Below are positions 1 to 11,111 of a stretch of DNA of 64,000 nucleotides, piece by piece. The stretch lies in the NCBI GenBank assembly GCA_034620365.1, contig JAQGEQ010000308.1:1-64000 (forward strand), read 5' to 3'. The position numbers and the translations under genes are program-made. This stretch comes from Pegea sp. RAD2-039 (taxonomy: Eukaryota; Chordata; Thaliacea; Salpida; Salpidae). The notes under the pieces were generated by a model. That model did no database searches and was not told the DNA's origin. It was given only the letters and a program-made list of their open reading frames with translations. The number at the start of each line of letters is the position of its first letter. Positions within the stretch are counted from its first letter, which is position 1.

Positions 1-3000
1 TATTATTGACTTGATGTTGTTTGTCGAGGAGTTTGTACAAGTCAAGGTGCTAGAAGCAAGTGAGTCCTCAGCACCTTTAACAACTAAACACAAGATTTGT
101 TTGTAAGACAAGTTATTATTGACTTGGTGTTGTTGGTCGGGGAGTTTTTACAAGTCAAGGTGCTAGAAGCAAGTGAGTCCTCAGCACCTTCAACAACCAA
201 TACAAGATTTGTTTGTAAGATAAGTTATTATTGACTTGATGTTGTTTGTCGAGGAGTTTGTACAAGTCAAGGTGCTAGAAGCAAGTGAGTCCTCAGCACC
301 TTTAACAACTAAACACAAGTTTTGTTTGTAAGACAAGTTATTATTGACTTGGTGTTGTTGGTTGAGGAGTTTTTACAAGTGAAGATGTTAGAAGCAAGTG
401 TGTCTTAAGCACCTTCAACAACCAAATACAAGATTTGTTTGTTAGATAAGTTATTATTGACTTGATGTTGTTGGTCGAGGAGTTTTTACAAGTCAAGGTG
501 CAAGAAGCAAGTGAGTCTTCAGCACCTTCAACAACCAAACATAAGATCTGTTTGTAAGACAAGTTATTATTGACTTGGTGTTGTTGGTCGAAGAGTTTTT
601 AAAAATGAAGATGCAAGAAGCAAGTGAGTCTTCAACACCTTCCACCACCAAACACAAGATTTGTTTGTAAGACAAGTTATTATTGACTTGGTGTTGGTGG
701 CCAAGGATTTTTTACAAGTCAAGCTGCTAGAAGCAACTGTGTCTTCAGCACCTTCAACCATCAAACACAAGATTTGTTTACAAGGCAAGTTATTATTGAC
801 TTGGTATTGGTGGCCAAGGATTTTAAACAAGTCAAGCTGCTTGAAGCAGGTGTGTCTTCACCACCTTCAACCACCAAACACAAGCTTTGTTTGTAAGACA
901 AGTTATTATTGACTTAGTGTTGGTGGCCAAGGATTTTTTACAAGTCAAGCTGCTAGAAGCAAGTGTTTCTTCAGCATATTCAACCACCAAACACAAGATT
1001 TGTTTGTAAGACAAGTTATTATTGACTTGGTGTTGATGGCCAAGGATTGTTTACAAGTGAAGATGCAAGAAGCAAGTGAGTCTTCAGCACCTTCATTCAC
1101 CAAACACAAGATTTGTTTGTAAGATAAGTTATTATGACTTGGTGATGTTGGTAGAGCATTTCTTAAGAGTCAAGCTGCTAAAGCAAGTGAGTCTTCATCA
1201 CCTTCAACCACCAAGCACAGGATTTGTTTCTAAGACAAGTTATTATTGACTTGATATTGCTGGTCAAGGATTTTTACACTGAAGATGCTAGAAGCAAGTG
1301 AGTCTTCAGTACCTTCAACTACCAAGCACAAGATTTGTTTGTAAGACAAGTTATTGTTGACTTGGTGTTGATGGCCTAAGATTTTTTACAAGTCAAGATG
1401 CTAGAAGCAATGGAGTCTTCAGCACCTTCAACCACCAAACACAAGATTTGTTTGTAAGAGAAGTTATTATTGACTTGGTGTTGTTGGTCGAGGAGTTTTT
1501 ACAAGTCAAGGTATTAGAAGCAATTGAGTCTTCAGCATCTTCAACCACCAAGCACAAGATTTGTTTGTAAGAGAAGTTATTATTGACTTGGTGTTGGTGG
1601 CCAAGGATTTTGTACAAGTCAAGCTGCTAGAAGCAGGTTAGTCTTCAGCACCGTCAACCACCAAACTTAAGATTTGTTTGTAAGACAACTTATTGTTGAC
1701 TTGGTGTTGATGGCCAAGGATTTTTTACAAGTGAAGATGCTAGAAGCAAGTAAGTCTTCAGCAATTTCGACCAACAAGCACAAGATTTGTTTGTAAGAGA
1801 AGTTATTATTGACTTGGTGTTGGTGGCCAAGGATTTTTTACAATTGAAGATGTTAGAAGCAAGTAAGTCTTCAGCACCTTCATCCACCAAACACAAGATT
1901 TGTTTGTAAGACAAGTTATTATTGACTTGGTGTTGGTGGTCGAGGAGTTTTTACAAGTCAAGGTGCTAGAAGCAAGTGAGTCTTCAGCACCTTCAACCAC
2001 CAAGCACAAGATTTATTTGTAAGACAAGTTATTATTGACTTGGTGTTGGTGGCCAAGGATTTTAAACAAGTCAAGCTGCTAGAAGCAAGTGAGTCTTCAG
2101 CACCTTCAACCACCAAGCACAAGATTTGTTTGTAAGACAAGTTGTTGTTGACTTGGTGTTGGTGATCAAGGATTTTTTACAAGTCAAAGTTCTAGAAACA
2201 AGTGAGTCTTCAGTACGTTCAACCACCAAACACAAGATTTATTTGTAAGATAAGTTTTTTTTGACTTATGTTGGTTGTCGAGGAGTTTGTACAAGTCAAG
2301 GTGCTAGAAGCAAGTGAGTCTTCAGCACCTTTAACAACTAAACACAAGATTTGTTTGTAAGACAAGTTATTATTGACTTGATGTTGTTTGTCGAGGAGTT
2401 TGTACAAGTCAAGCTGCTAGAAGCAAGTGAGTCCTCAGCACCTTCAACAACCAATACAAGATTTGTTTGTAAGATAAGTTATTATTGACTTGATGTTGTT
2501 TGTCGAGGAGTTTGTACAAGTCAAGGTGCTAGAAGGAAGTGAGTCCTCAGCACCTTTAACAACTAAACACAAGATTTGTTTGTAAGACAAGTTATTATTG
2601 ACTTGGTGTTGTTGGTCGGGGAGTTTTTACAAGTCAAGGTGCTAGAAGCAAGTGAGTCCTCAGCACCTTCAACAACCAATACAAGATTTGTTTGTAAGAT
2701 AAGTTATTATTGACTTGATGTTGTTTGTCGAGGAGTTTGTACAAGTCAAGGTGCTAGAAGCAAGTGAGTCCTCAGCACCTTTAACAACTAAACACAAGTT
2801 TTGTTTGTAAGACAAGTTATTATTGACTTGGTGTTGTTGGTTGAGGAGTTTTTACAAGTGAAGATGTTAGAAGCAAGTGAGTCTTCAGCACCTTCAACCA
2901 CCAAACACAATATTTGTTTGTAAGACAAGTTATTATTGACTTGGTGTTGTTGGTTGAGAAGTTTTTACAAGTGAAGATGCTAGAAGCAGGTGTGTCTTCA

Positions 3001-4208
3001 GCACCTTCAACAACCAAATACAAGATTTGTTTGTAAGATTAGTTATTATTGACTTGATGTTGTTGGTCGAGGAGTTCTTACAAGTCAAGGTGCAAGAAGC
3101 AAGTGAGTCTTCAGCACCTTCAACCACCAAACACAAGATTTGTTTGTTAGATAAGTTATTATTGACTTGGTGTTGGTGGTCGAGGAGTTTTTACAAGTCA
3201 AGGTGCTAGAAGCAGGTGTGTCTTCACCACTTTCAACAACCAAATACAAGATTTGTTTGTAAGATTAGTTATTATTGACTTGATGTTGTTGGTCGAGGAG
3301 TTTTTACAAGTCAAGGTGCTAGAAGCAAGCGAGTCTTCAGCACCTTCAACCACCAAACACAAGATTTGTTTGTAAGAGAAGTTATTATTGACTTGGTGTT
3401 GGTGGTCGAGGAGTTTTTACAAGTCAAGGTGCTAGAAGCAGGTGTGTCTTCACCACTTTCAACCACCAAACACAAGATTTGTTTGTTAGATAAGTTATTA
3501 TTGACTTGGTGTTGGTGGTCGAGGAGTTTTTACAAGTCAAGGTGCTAGAAGCAGGTGTGTCTTCACCACTTTCAACAACCAAATACAAGATTTGTTTGTA
3601 AGATTAGTTATTATTGACTTGATGTTGTTGGTCGAGGAGTTCTTACAAGTCAAGGTGCAAGAAGCAAGTGAGTCTTCAGCACCTTCAACCACCAAACACA
3701 ATATTTGTTTGTAAGACAAGTTATTATTGACTTGGTGTTGTTGGTTGAGAAGTTTTTACAAGTGAAGATGCTAGAAGCAGGTGTGTCTTCAGCACCTTCA
3801 ACAACCAAATACAAGATTTGTTTGTAAGATTAGTTATTATTGACTTGATGTTGTTGGTCGAGGAGTTTTTACAAGTCAAGGTGCTAGAAGCAAGCGAGTC
3901 TTCAGCACCTTCAACCACCAAACACAAGATTTGTTTGTAAGAGAAGTTATTATTGACTTGGTGTTGGTGGTCGAGGAGTTTTTACAAGTCAAGGTGCTAG
4001 AAGCAGGTGTGTCTTCACCACTTTCAACCACCAAACACAAGATTTGTTTGTTAGATAAGTTATTATTGACTTGGTGTTGGTGGTCGAGGAGTTTTTACAA
4101 GTCAAGGTGCTAGAAGCAAGCGAGTCTTCAGCACCTTCAACCACCAAACACAAGATTTGTTTGTAAGAGAAGTTATTATTGACTTGATGTTGGTTGTGGA
4201 GGAGTTTT
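1..4208 (+). repeat. 113-bp satellite array, left copy
   Basis: About 37 head-to-tail copies of a unit near 113 bases fill this stretch and run off the left edge. Each unit carries a recognisable series: ttattattgacttg, a ttggtgttg block, a tttttacaagtcaaggtgct block, tcttcagcacctt, accaccaaacacaag, then tttgtttgtaag. Units differ by scattered substitutions and by a one-base length change. Because 113 is not a multiple of three, the frame changes every unit, so the short open frames here are not genes. The array stops at about 4208, where ordinary AT-rich sequence begins. The reverse complement of the same unit occurs at 62617-63693. Confidence 0.97.
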
Positions 4209-4803
4209 CATTTCAGCTGGTTTTCTTTAAAACTTTTATACTTTATTATTTTCAAATATTATCAGCTTAAAAATCAGTTTTTTGAAAATGCAAAAACAAC
4301 ATAAGTTTTAGAATTTATTATTTAGAAAAATCAAGATAACTTTATTTTTATTCAGCTTTTTTTACTTAAATGCTAACTATGATTTAGGTTATGTATCCCA
4401 TCTCTATAAGTGATGAAAGTATATTTCTGCTAAAATATTTCACTTACTGCCACAATCTCACTAGAAACACTAATGAGCTCACCTCAACATCCTACAGTTT
4501 GAAAAAGTGAGACTATATAGCAGAATAGCAAAGATACATTCTTTGGAAAATATTTCTTTAAATATGTCTCAAGTTTGTTTGAATTCTGTAGATTTATTTG
4601 AAGCTTATAAAAACTAAACATTTTCACATAATTCTGAATTTAGTTTTTGTAACTTAGCAAAATTTTCACAATAAGGTAATAAGCAACAAAACCAATTGGT
4701 AAAATTGTAAAAAGGAAAATTTAACAATTCAACAACCAACTTATAATTTCAAAAAAGGAAAAACTTGCACAAAAGAAACAAAAACTAAAACACAAGAATG
4801 ACG
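4209..4803. other. spacer, no gene seen
   Basis: AT-rich sequence between the satellite and the stop codon of the CDK2AP-like gene. It probably includes the 3' UTR of that minus-strand gene. I see no coding potential or structured repeat. Confidence 0.5.
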
Positions 4804-5043
4804 TTAAGACCTTGCACTACGTTCAGTTTCAATCAAGCATTCTCTAACAAGACCACGAGCGTGTAAAATTCCACGTTTCAATCTATCACTTGCACTTCTG
4901 CTTCCTGCATAAGTTGGTTTGATGTCTTTACCCAACTCTTCAATCACAGCAAGCAAATCTGCATACTTGCTACTTTGAATGACACCATCATTACCATACA
5001 TACCAACTTGACCAGATTGAATTTGATGTTGCTTTCCAGACAT
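4804..5043 (-). CDS. CDK2AP1: CDK2-associated protein 1/2 homologue (DOC-1 family)
   Basis: A protein of 79 residues, close to the conserved C-terminal part of human CDK2AP1 (115 residues). Seen in the sequence: [20 protein letters not shown], then [20 protein letters not shown] and [17 protein letters not shown] at the C-terminus, matching the family almost residue for residue. The family binds CDK2 and is a subunit of the NuRD (Mi-2/HDAC) chromatin complex. The ATG at 5043 is chosen because a splice acceptor (ttttgtttag, ending at about 5063) lies 19 bases upstream; a longer reading would need a non-ATG start. The divergent N-terminal region of vertebrate homologues is missing, or lies in an upstream exon I did not find. 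The CCDC103-like gene lies 286 bases upstream on the same strand. Confidence 0.9.
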   Translation of the reverse strand: MSGKQHQIQSGQVGMYGNDGVIQSSKYADLLAVIEELGKDIKPTYAGSRSASDRLKRGILHARGLVRECLIETERSARS

Positions 5044-5329
5044 ACTTTTCTTAATAAAACTGCTAAACAAAATGTGATTTAATCACAGTGAAAAAACTAC
5101 TAATAATAATCAAAACATTTATAAAAAAGATTAAAGTTCATTTTTATAATATTCTTAAAAACAAAAATATTTATGATACTAAAGCTAAAAATATTAGATT
5201 AAATAGAAAAATATATGTGTGAATAGAGATAATTCTAAATAAAACTTAAATTTATAGAAAAACTAATCAAATATACAAAAGTTATCTTTCACTGAAACTT
5301 TTTATCAAATTAAGAAAAAGATTTTATAA

Positions 5330-6007
5330 TCAGATATCTACATAAAGTTTTTGCAAATCACAAACAGTTTCTAAAAGTTTTGGATCTTCATTAACTTCTG
5401 AGCAATCCAACAATCTCTTAAATAAAACTTGTAAATGAAGTTTAGTGTCATCTTCAAGAAAAGCAATTTGTAAATTAAATCGCTGAGTTTTTTCCATCAC
5501 ATCTAAAATGTTCACCATCTTCATTGCATTTTTATTGACATTATCAGCAGAAATATCAAATATTTTTAAGATGTCATTTATTGGGCATTCTAAATGGAAA
5601 CATTTCAATAGTTTATCTACTTTAATTGAAGATATATATTGAAACTTTTCAGAATTTTCTATTCTTTTCCAATTTTCTATGAATTCTAGATATGAATCTG
5701 GTGAAAAATTTAAACTTTTGCAAGATTGCTTTAATTGATCTTTTTTAAAAACTTTATTATTTTTATCATCTTTGCAAAGAAAGTTCCATTTTTGATAATT
5801 CATTCCACCAATTTTATCTTTTTTATCCAAACATTTAAGATGAGAAGCTTCAACAATATTCCGAAATTCTTCATAAGAAGCAACTTTTTGGTTTATTGCT
5901 CGAAATTTTGCATCATTTTGACACTGATAACTTGCATCTTTCTCTAAAGCTACACCTAACTCTTTTTGAAGAGATTTAAAATCAATGTCATCATCAAATT
6001 TTTTCAT
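5330..6007 (-). CDS. CCDC103: CCDC103-like dynein arm assembly/attachment factor
   Basis: A single uninterrupted reading frame of 225 residues; human CCDC103 has 242. The N-terminus (residues 8-70) matches the family closely: DFKSLQKELGVALEKD, KFRAINQKVASYEEFRNIV, then ASHLKCLDKKDKIGG. The first 60 residues look like a short coiled coil. The rest (about 95-200) is helical and corresponds to the RPAP3_C-type domain of the family. In animals CCDC103 is needed to attach outer dynein arms to axonemal microtubules, so this gene implies motile cilia. The ATG at 6007 lies 12 bases after a possible acceptor (atttttaag). It lacks the ~50-base introns found in nearly every neighbouring gene, which could mean an old retrocopy or simple intron loss. 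Confidence 0.88.
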   Translation of the reverse strand: MKKFDDDIDFKSLQKELGVALEKDASYQCQNDAKFRAINQKVASYEEFRNIVEASHLKCLDKKDKIGGMNYQKWNFLCKDDKNNKVFKKDQLKQSCKSLNFSPDSYLEFIENWKRIENSEKFQYISSIKVDKLLKCFHLECPINDILKIFDISADNVNKNAMKMVNILDVMEKTQRFNLQIAFLEDDTKLHLQVLFKRLLDCSEVNEDPKLLETVCDLQKLYVDI

Positions 6008-8328
6008 TATATTTATAAACTTAAAAATAATAAACCTTGACCTTTTGAAAATATAGCTTCTGGAAAATACTTAAAAATGAAAATATATTTATTTAAGATG
6101 TTTTTATAACTTAAATTGCAAAATCTACAAAAGTTGAAGGAATTAATTAAATATAAAAACGAAACAAAAAAATACAAAAATAACAGAAAAATATTCCTAA
6201 TAATAAATTTACCAATAAAAATATTAGTTCTATTTATCTAATCACAAAGATTAAACTTATTCAAAAACTTTTAATAATCTTTTGATAAATATAAAAAATT
6301 ATCACCAAATATTATAATGAAATAAATAAAAGTAAAATTTGTTTAATTTGTACCTAAGATCTCGGCTTTTCTGTTTGAAACAAAATAAGTTAAATAAGGT
6401 AGACAAAATGTCTTCAATAAATAAAAGCACAGAAATTATATAAAAAAAATTACTTTGTCAATTATGAAATAAACAGATAAGTTAAAGTTTAATTTTAATT
6501 TATTTTTTATAAATACAAACACCTGCTTTGGTCGAAACGGCCATCTTGAAAAGGCGATACAATTTGATGAAGTGAAGAAAGTCGGGAAGAAAGTTTAAAG
6601 CCGTGATTACCCTATTTAATCTAATTAATGTTATTATTAGTCAGCTGGTTCTATAAAAGTTGTTAAGTGAGTTATTCCTGAATATCGATGAAGATTTCAA
6701 TCTTAAAATAAATCATTAAATTTAAGTTAAAAAAAACTGTTAATATTCTTAAATAGTAATTTGAGGTTGATGAAAATGCTTCAATGTTGCAATTGTTTTA
6801 TGTTATGATGTAGAGACGGGTATGTATGAAGAGAGGGTTATATCACATCTAAGGAAAGTTTTTCTAGTAAACAATATTTCAATTTGAGGTTTCATTGATT
6901 AAGAGGTGGAAACATTTATTGGTAGCTAGCTTAAGTCATCTAGATTTAATAAGGGCCAAGATCGGTCATGTGGGATGTGCGCTGAGCGATGATGTTTAAA
7001 AAACAAAGCAAAACACAGTGAAATGGATTAGATTAAGATGTTTTTTTTTTAAAGATATTTCATCTTTTCTCTCTTTCAGTTGTTGCAGAGTAGAGAACGC
7101 CATTCGAAGCGATCTGTTGTAATATCTTCCCAGTTGCTATTATTGACGCTATAAGATTTCATATCGCGCTTACAGGTACCTTTGAAACAAGCACAACATG
7201 AAATGCTTGGTTTAAAAGCATTGGGGTGAAGACACATCCATGTTTTACTCGATTTTTGCCGGCAAATGGTACACAGCAGCCTTTGTCGTACTGAACTGTT
7301 GCTTTAGTGTGAAATGAGGATATTGAAGAAGCTAGATGGGCAGCCAATCTTCAAGAATATCGAGAACAGAGTCTCCCTACTGACGAGGTCAAATGCTCGA
7401 TAAACGAGATTTAAACCTAAACTATCTAGTTTTGAATTAAATTTTTTCGAAAAAATTAATAAATCTAAAAACAGATTACCTGCAAATTTTTTGTTCTACT
7501 AAAATTAGTTATTTTACTGCAATTTAAGAGATATAAATTTGATAGTTTTAGTAAAAATATTTTTCTTATAAAAATTGGCCATTTTTTCTGAAGCCTAAAT
7601 AATAAACGAGAAAAACCCAAAAAACCTCTCAATTTGATTTTCAGTAAAATTTTTTTGAAACTCAATTTTTAAATTCATTCGTTTTGATTAAAATAATTAA
7701 TAAAAATATATATTTATTTTGATATATTTCAATATATTTGATAATTAAGCAAGTTATTTCTATAAACAATTTTCTAAACTTCTTGAGAATATTTAAAAGG
7801 TTTTATTTATAAATAAATTTTCAATAATTTGTTTTTATAATAGATTTTTATATTAAATTTTTATTTAATTGTTTTTATTTTATGTTTAATTCCAATCTTT
7901 TCAAGCTAACATTTTATTTATTTTTTCTTATATTGAGTTTTTTAATAAACATTTTTTTAAAGACATTTAATAAAATTATAACAATTGGAAAAACTTAATT
8001 ATTTTTAAACTGATTTTTATTCTTTTAATTTTTTCTTTCTTATTAGTAATTAATTTATTACTTTTATTCTTTCATTAAATCACAAATAAATACTTTTAGC
8101 ATTTGTATAACTTATTAGTAATTATATTAACATGTTTACTTTTTTAGTTTTTATATTATTGATGATATAGTAATAGATATTATTTACTAAAATACAGTTT
8201 ATCATAATTTATATTTTTTGAATTTTATATTTTTAGGATCACCAACTTTTATCACAAATAATTCTTAATTTTTTTATCTTTCAGTTTTGTTCAGTTTTTC
8301 TCTTGGCTTTGATACATTGTTTAGAATT
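6008..8328. other. spacer with decayed LINE pieces
   Basis: Non-coding AT-rich stretch between divergent CCDC103-like and PLRG1 genes. It contains a piece at about 6900-6970 shared with 17140-17180 (the gtagcta.cttaag.tctaga word) and a decayed reverse-transcriptase fragment at 7081-7380, listed separately. A TTTCAG acceptor at 8279-8284 lies 44 bases before the PLRG1 start. Nothing else is recognisable. Confidence 0.6.
7081..7380 (-). mobile_element. decayed non-LTR retrotransposon fragment
   Basis: On the minus strand, 7159-7347 encodes HTKATVQYDKGCCVPFAGKN followed by RVKHGCVFTPMLL. This corresponds to the LINE reverse-transcriptase block where other families read KATVQYDG..S.PF.I.NGVKQGCVLAPTLF. 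About 20 codons later, at 7081-7165, the frame reads CKRDMKSYSVNNSNWEDITT and DRFEWRSLLC, which is the usual LINE C-terminus (CKRDLK....WE.LA.DR..WR). Most of the palm, thumb and C-terminal segment between these two blocks is therefore deleted. It is a dead 5'-truncated, internally deleted copy. The clade (RTE-, L2- or CR1-like) cannot be fixed from this little sequence. Confidence 0.8.
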
Positions 8329-10745
8329 ATGATGGTAAGTTTTTATTACAAAATAAATTGTTTAATATTTTTCTAATCTTTTATAAGAGTTACTTTATAA
8401 ATTTCAATCAAAGAAAAGTAATTATAAAAAGTAAATTCTTTCAGGAAGTTCAAGAACCACAGATGAAGACGACCAGAACCTTGATACTCCGTAACTTGAA
8501 GAAGACTCATGACATGTTTGCTTCTGATCATTCACTTTACATTCCTCTTCCTGACCATATGTAAGTTATTCAGAAGTTTCATTTTTAATTTGAATTGAAT
8601 TAATTTTCTGATTTTGATAAATGTGAGTTTTATTTTTGAAACATAAAAGTTTTTAAAGCAAATTAATCAAATCCAAATAAATTATTTATCAATCTAGAAC
8701 AATTTAATAAAATTTATTATTTCATTTGAAAAATATGAAAATGATTACTTTACATCTGTTTAAAATTGTTATGTTTTTATGAAATATATTTATAACTTTG
8801 TGTAATTTAAATTAACTTAATTTCTTAAAATCTAACAGAGTTGCCATGAGAAAGAGAATTAAAGAAAAAGCTTTTTATGGTTCCATATCTGAAATGGCAA
8901 ATGACAAAAAAAGTAATGAAGTATCTGGAAAAGGTAAAATCTAAAACCTTTTTTAAAGATATTTCTATAAAAAGATAATAAATATTTGAAATTGTAAATT
9001 AAATCTTTTAAATTATTTAATGTTGATTATCATCTGGAAATTATGAGTTTTTGATAAAAGTTTGTTCTATTTTATATTTTTACAACAGATTCTGACAATA
9101 CACAAGCAAATAACAAAGACAGCAAATTGTCACTGTAAGTTCTTTCATTTCAAAATTAAAAATGTTTTTTAATCAAATTAAACTTTATATAAAGTTAGCT
9201 TTTGTTTCCTCTTTATTCAACCAACGAGACAATATTCATAAAATTATTCCAAATTTAGTATAAATCAAAAAATATTTTTTTTCAACCAACAGTGCCTTGT
9301 ACAAAGGATCAGATAATAAAAACGCAGCCAGCAACAAGTCTTTAGTTCAAGTAAATGGAAAAGCAGTTTCGCGAAAAGCCCCGATTATGCCCAAACCGAA
9401 GTGGCACGCGCCCTGGAAATTATTCCGAGTGATTAGTGGTCATCTTGGTTGGGTTCGTTGTGTAGCTTTTGAACCTGGTAATGAATGGTTTGCAACTGGT
9501 TCAGGCGATCGAACTATAAAGGTTTCAAATGATTTAAAAATTTCTATTTTTCATAAAAACTTCATCTAGATCTGGGATTTAGGAAGTGGAACTCTAAAAC
9601 TTTCACTAACAGGACACATTAGCACAGTTAGAGGTCTTGCGGTTAGTTCTAGAAATCCTTACCTTTTCTCTTGTGGTGAGGATAAACTGGTCAAATGCTG
9701 GGATCTTGAACACAATAAGGTTCGTTTCCATAAAGTTAAAACGCCATAAAGTTTGATGATGTGAATTATTCAGGTAATCAGACACTACCACGGTCATCTC
9801 AGTGCTTGTTATGCTATGGACTTACATCCAACTCTGGATATTCTTGCTACTTCAGGCAGAGACAGCGTAGCAAGGGTTTGTTGCTGGTTTTTTACAAGTT
9901 CTTTAAACATATAAAAGTTTTTTGATATTTAGATTTGGGATATGAGAACAAAAGCGAACATCATGACGTTGACAGGGCATACAAATACAGTTGCTGATGT
10001 AAAATGTCAATCTGCAATGCCAGAAGTGAGTCTTCAGCTCCTCTAACATCTTCTCATGATCTTTTGATGTAGGTAATCACTGCTTCTCATGATTGTCATG
10101 TCAGATTATGGGATTTAGCGGCAGGAAAGACACGATCTGTGTTAACCAATCACAAGAAGAGTGTGAGATCTTTAGCTCTACATCCAACACAGTAATTCTT
10201 TTATCTTAATTTTTTTCTTTTTTCATTTTAATGTCTTCTAGATACACTTTTGCTAGTGGAGCCCCAGATAATATAAAACAATGGAAGTTCCCGGACGGTG
10301 ACTTCATGCAAAATCTCAGCGGTCACAACGCTATTGTCAATTGTCTTGCTCTCAACTCTGATGGTGTTCTTGTGTCTGGAGGTACATCAAGACCTCTTTT
10401 AAATATTTAAATCTAATTTGTGATGCTTTTATCAGCTGATAATGGAACCATTCAGTTCTGGGACTGGCGGACAGGCTACAATTTCCAACGTACAAAAGCT
10501 CCAGTACAACCTGGTTCACTTGATAGTGAAAGTGGCGTGTTTGCGATGGCTTTTGATAAAACTGAGACTCGTTTGATCACGTGTGAAGCTGATAAAACCA
10601 TCAAAATTTACAAACAAGATGACGAAGCTGTAAGTTTTTATTTTCATCATTTTTTCAATTTTCTTGAAATTTCAACATTTTTCAGACTGAAGAAACTCAC
10701 CCAGTTAGTTGGAAGGTAGAATTAGAAAGAAGAAAGAGATATTAA
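8329..10745 (+). CDS. PLRG1: PLRG1/Prp46 pleiotropic regulator, WD40 splicing factor
   Basis: Twelve coding exons encode about 449 residues (human PLRG1 514): 8329-8334, 8445-8560, 8839-8933, 9089-9134, 9293-9521, 9570-9719, 9774-9875, 9933-10025, 10073-10191, 10242-10381, 10436-10629, 10686-10745. The short N-terminal region carries [17 protein letters not shown]. The C-terminal seven-blade WD40 propeller begins at [17 protein letters not shown]. It includes [19 protein letters not shown] and [12 protein letters not shown], and ends in [13 protein letters not shown]1 is a core member of the CDC5L/Prp19 (NTC) complex, needed for spliceosome activation in the nucleus. The linker between the N-terminus and propeller is shorter than in vertebrates. 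The first coding exon holds only two Met codons. A polyadenylation word AATAAA follows at about 10767. Confidence 0.96.
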
Positions 10746-11111
10746 AGAAGTTTTGTAGAAAATCCAATAAATATTTTTCAATTTATGTTTGTTTGTTTGT
10801 CTGATTAGGTGATACAAATATGATTTGTAGATTAATGATAAAAAAATTTTGAGATTTCAAAAGTTGATTTTAATATCAGCTTCAATTTCATCTTTTTATT
10901 ACAAATTACACGTCGACTATTTGAAGAAATTTTCAAATCACACAGAGATATTTAAAAGAATGTAAACTTTAAATAAAAGAAAAAAAGGAATTAAAAAAAC
11001 TTGATTTTATTTGGAAATCATAAGTAGAAAATCAAACTATATTCAAAGAATTATCCAAAACCATTTCCAGAAACTGAAACAAGAAAATATTGATTAAGTC
11101 TCAAATCAAAA
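10746..11111. other. convergent 3' spacer between PLRG1 and peflin genes
   Basis: A 366-base AT-rich spacer shared by the 3' ends of two convergent genes. AATAAA at about 10767 serves PLRG1 (+). A TTTTATT at about 11007 reads AATAAAA on the minus strand, suitable for the peflin gene. No other feature seen. Confidence 0.6.

Noticed and set aside
341-3927. Many open frames of 60-88 codons on both strands within the left satellite
   Set aside because: They are repeats of one another, arise from a 113-base unit that shifts frame each copy, and cannot encode a continuous protein.
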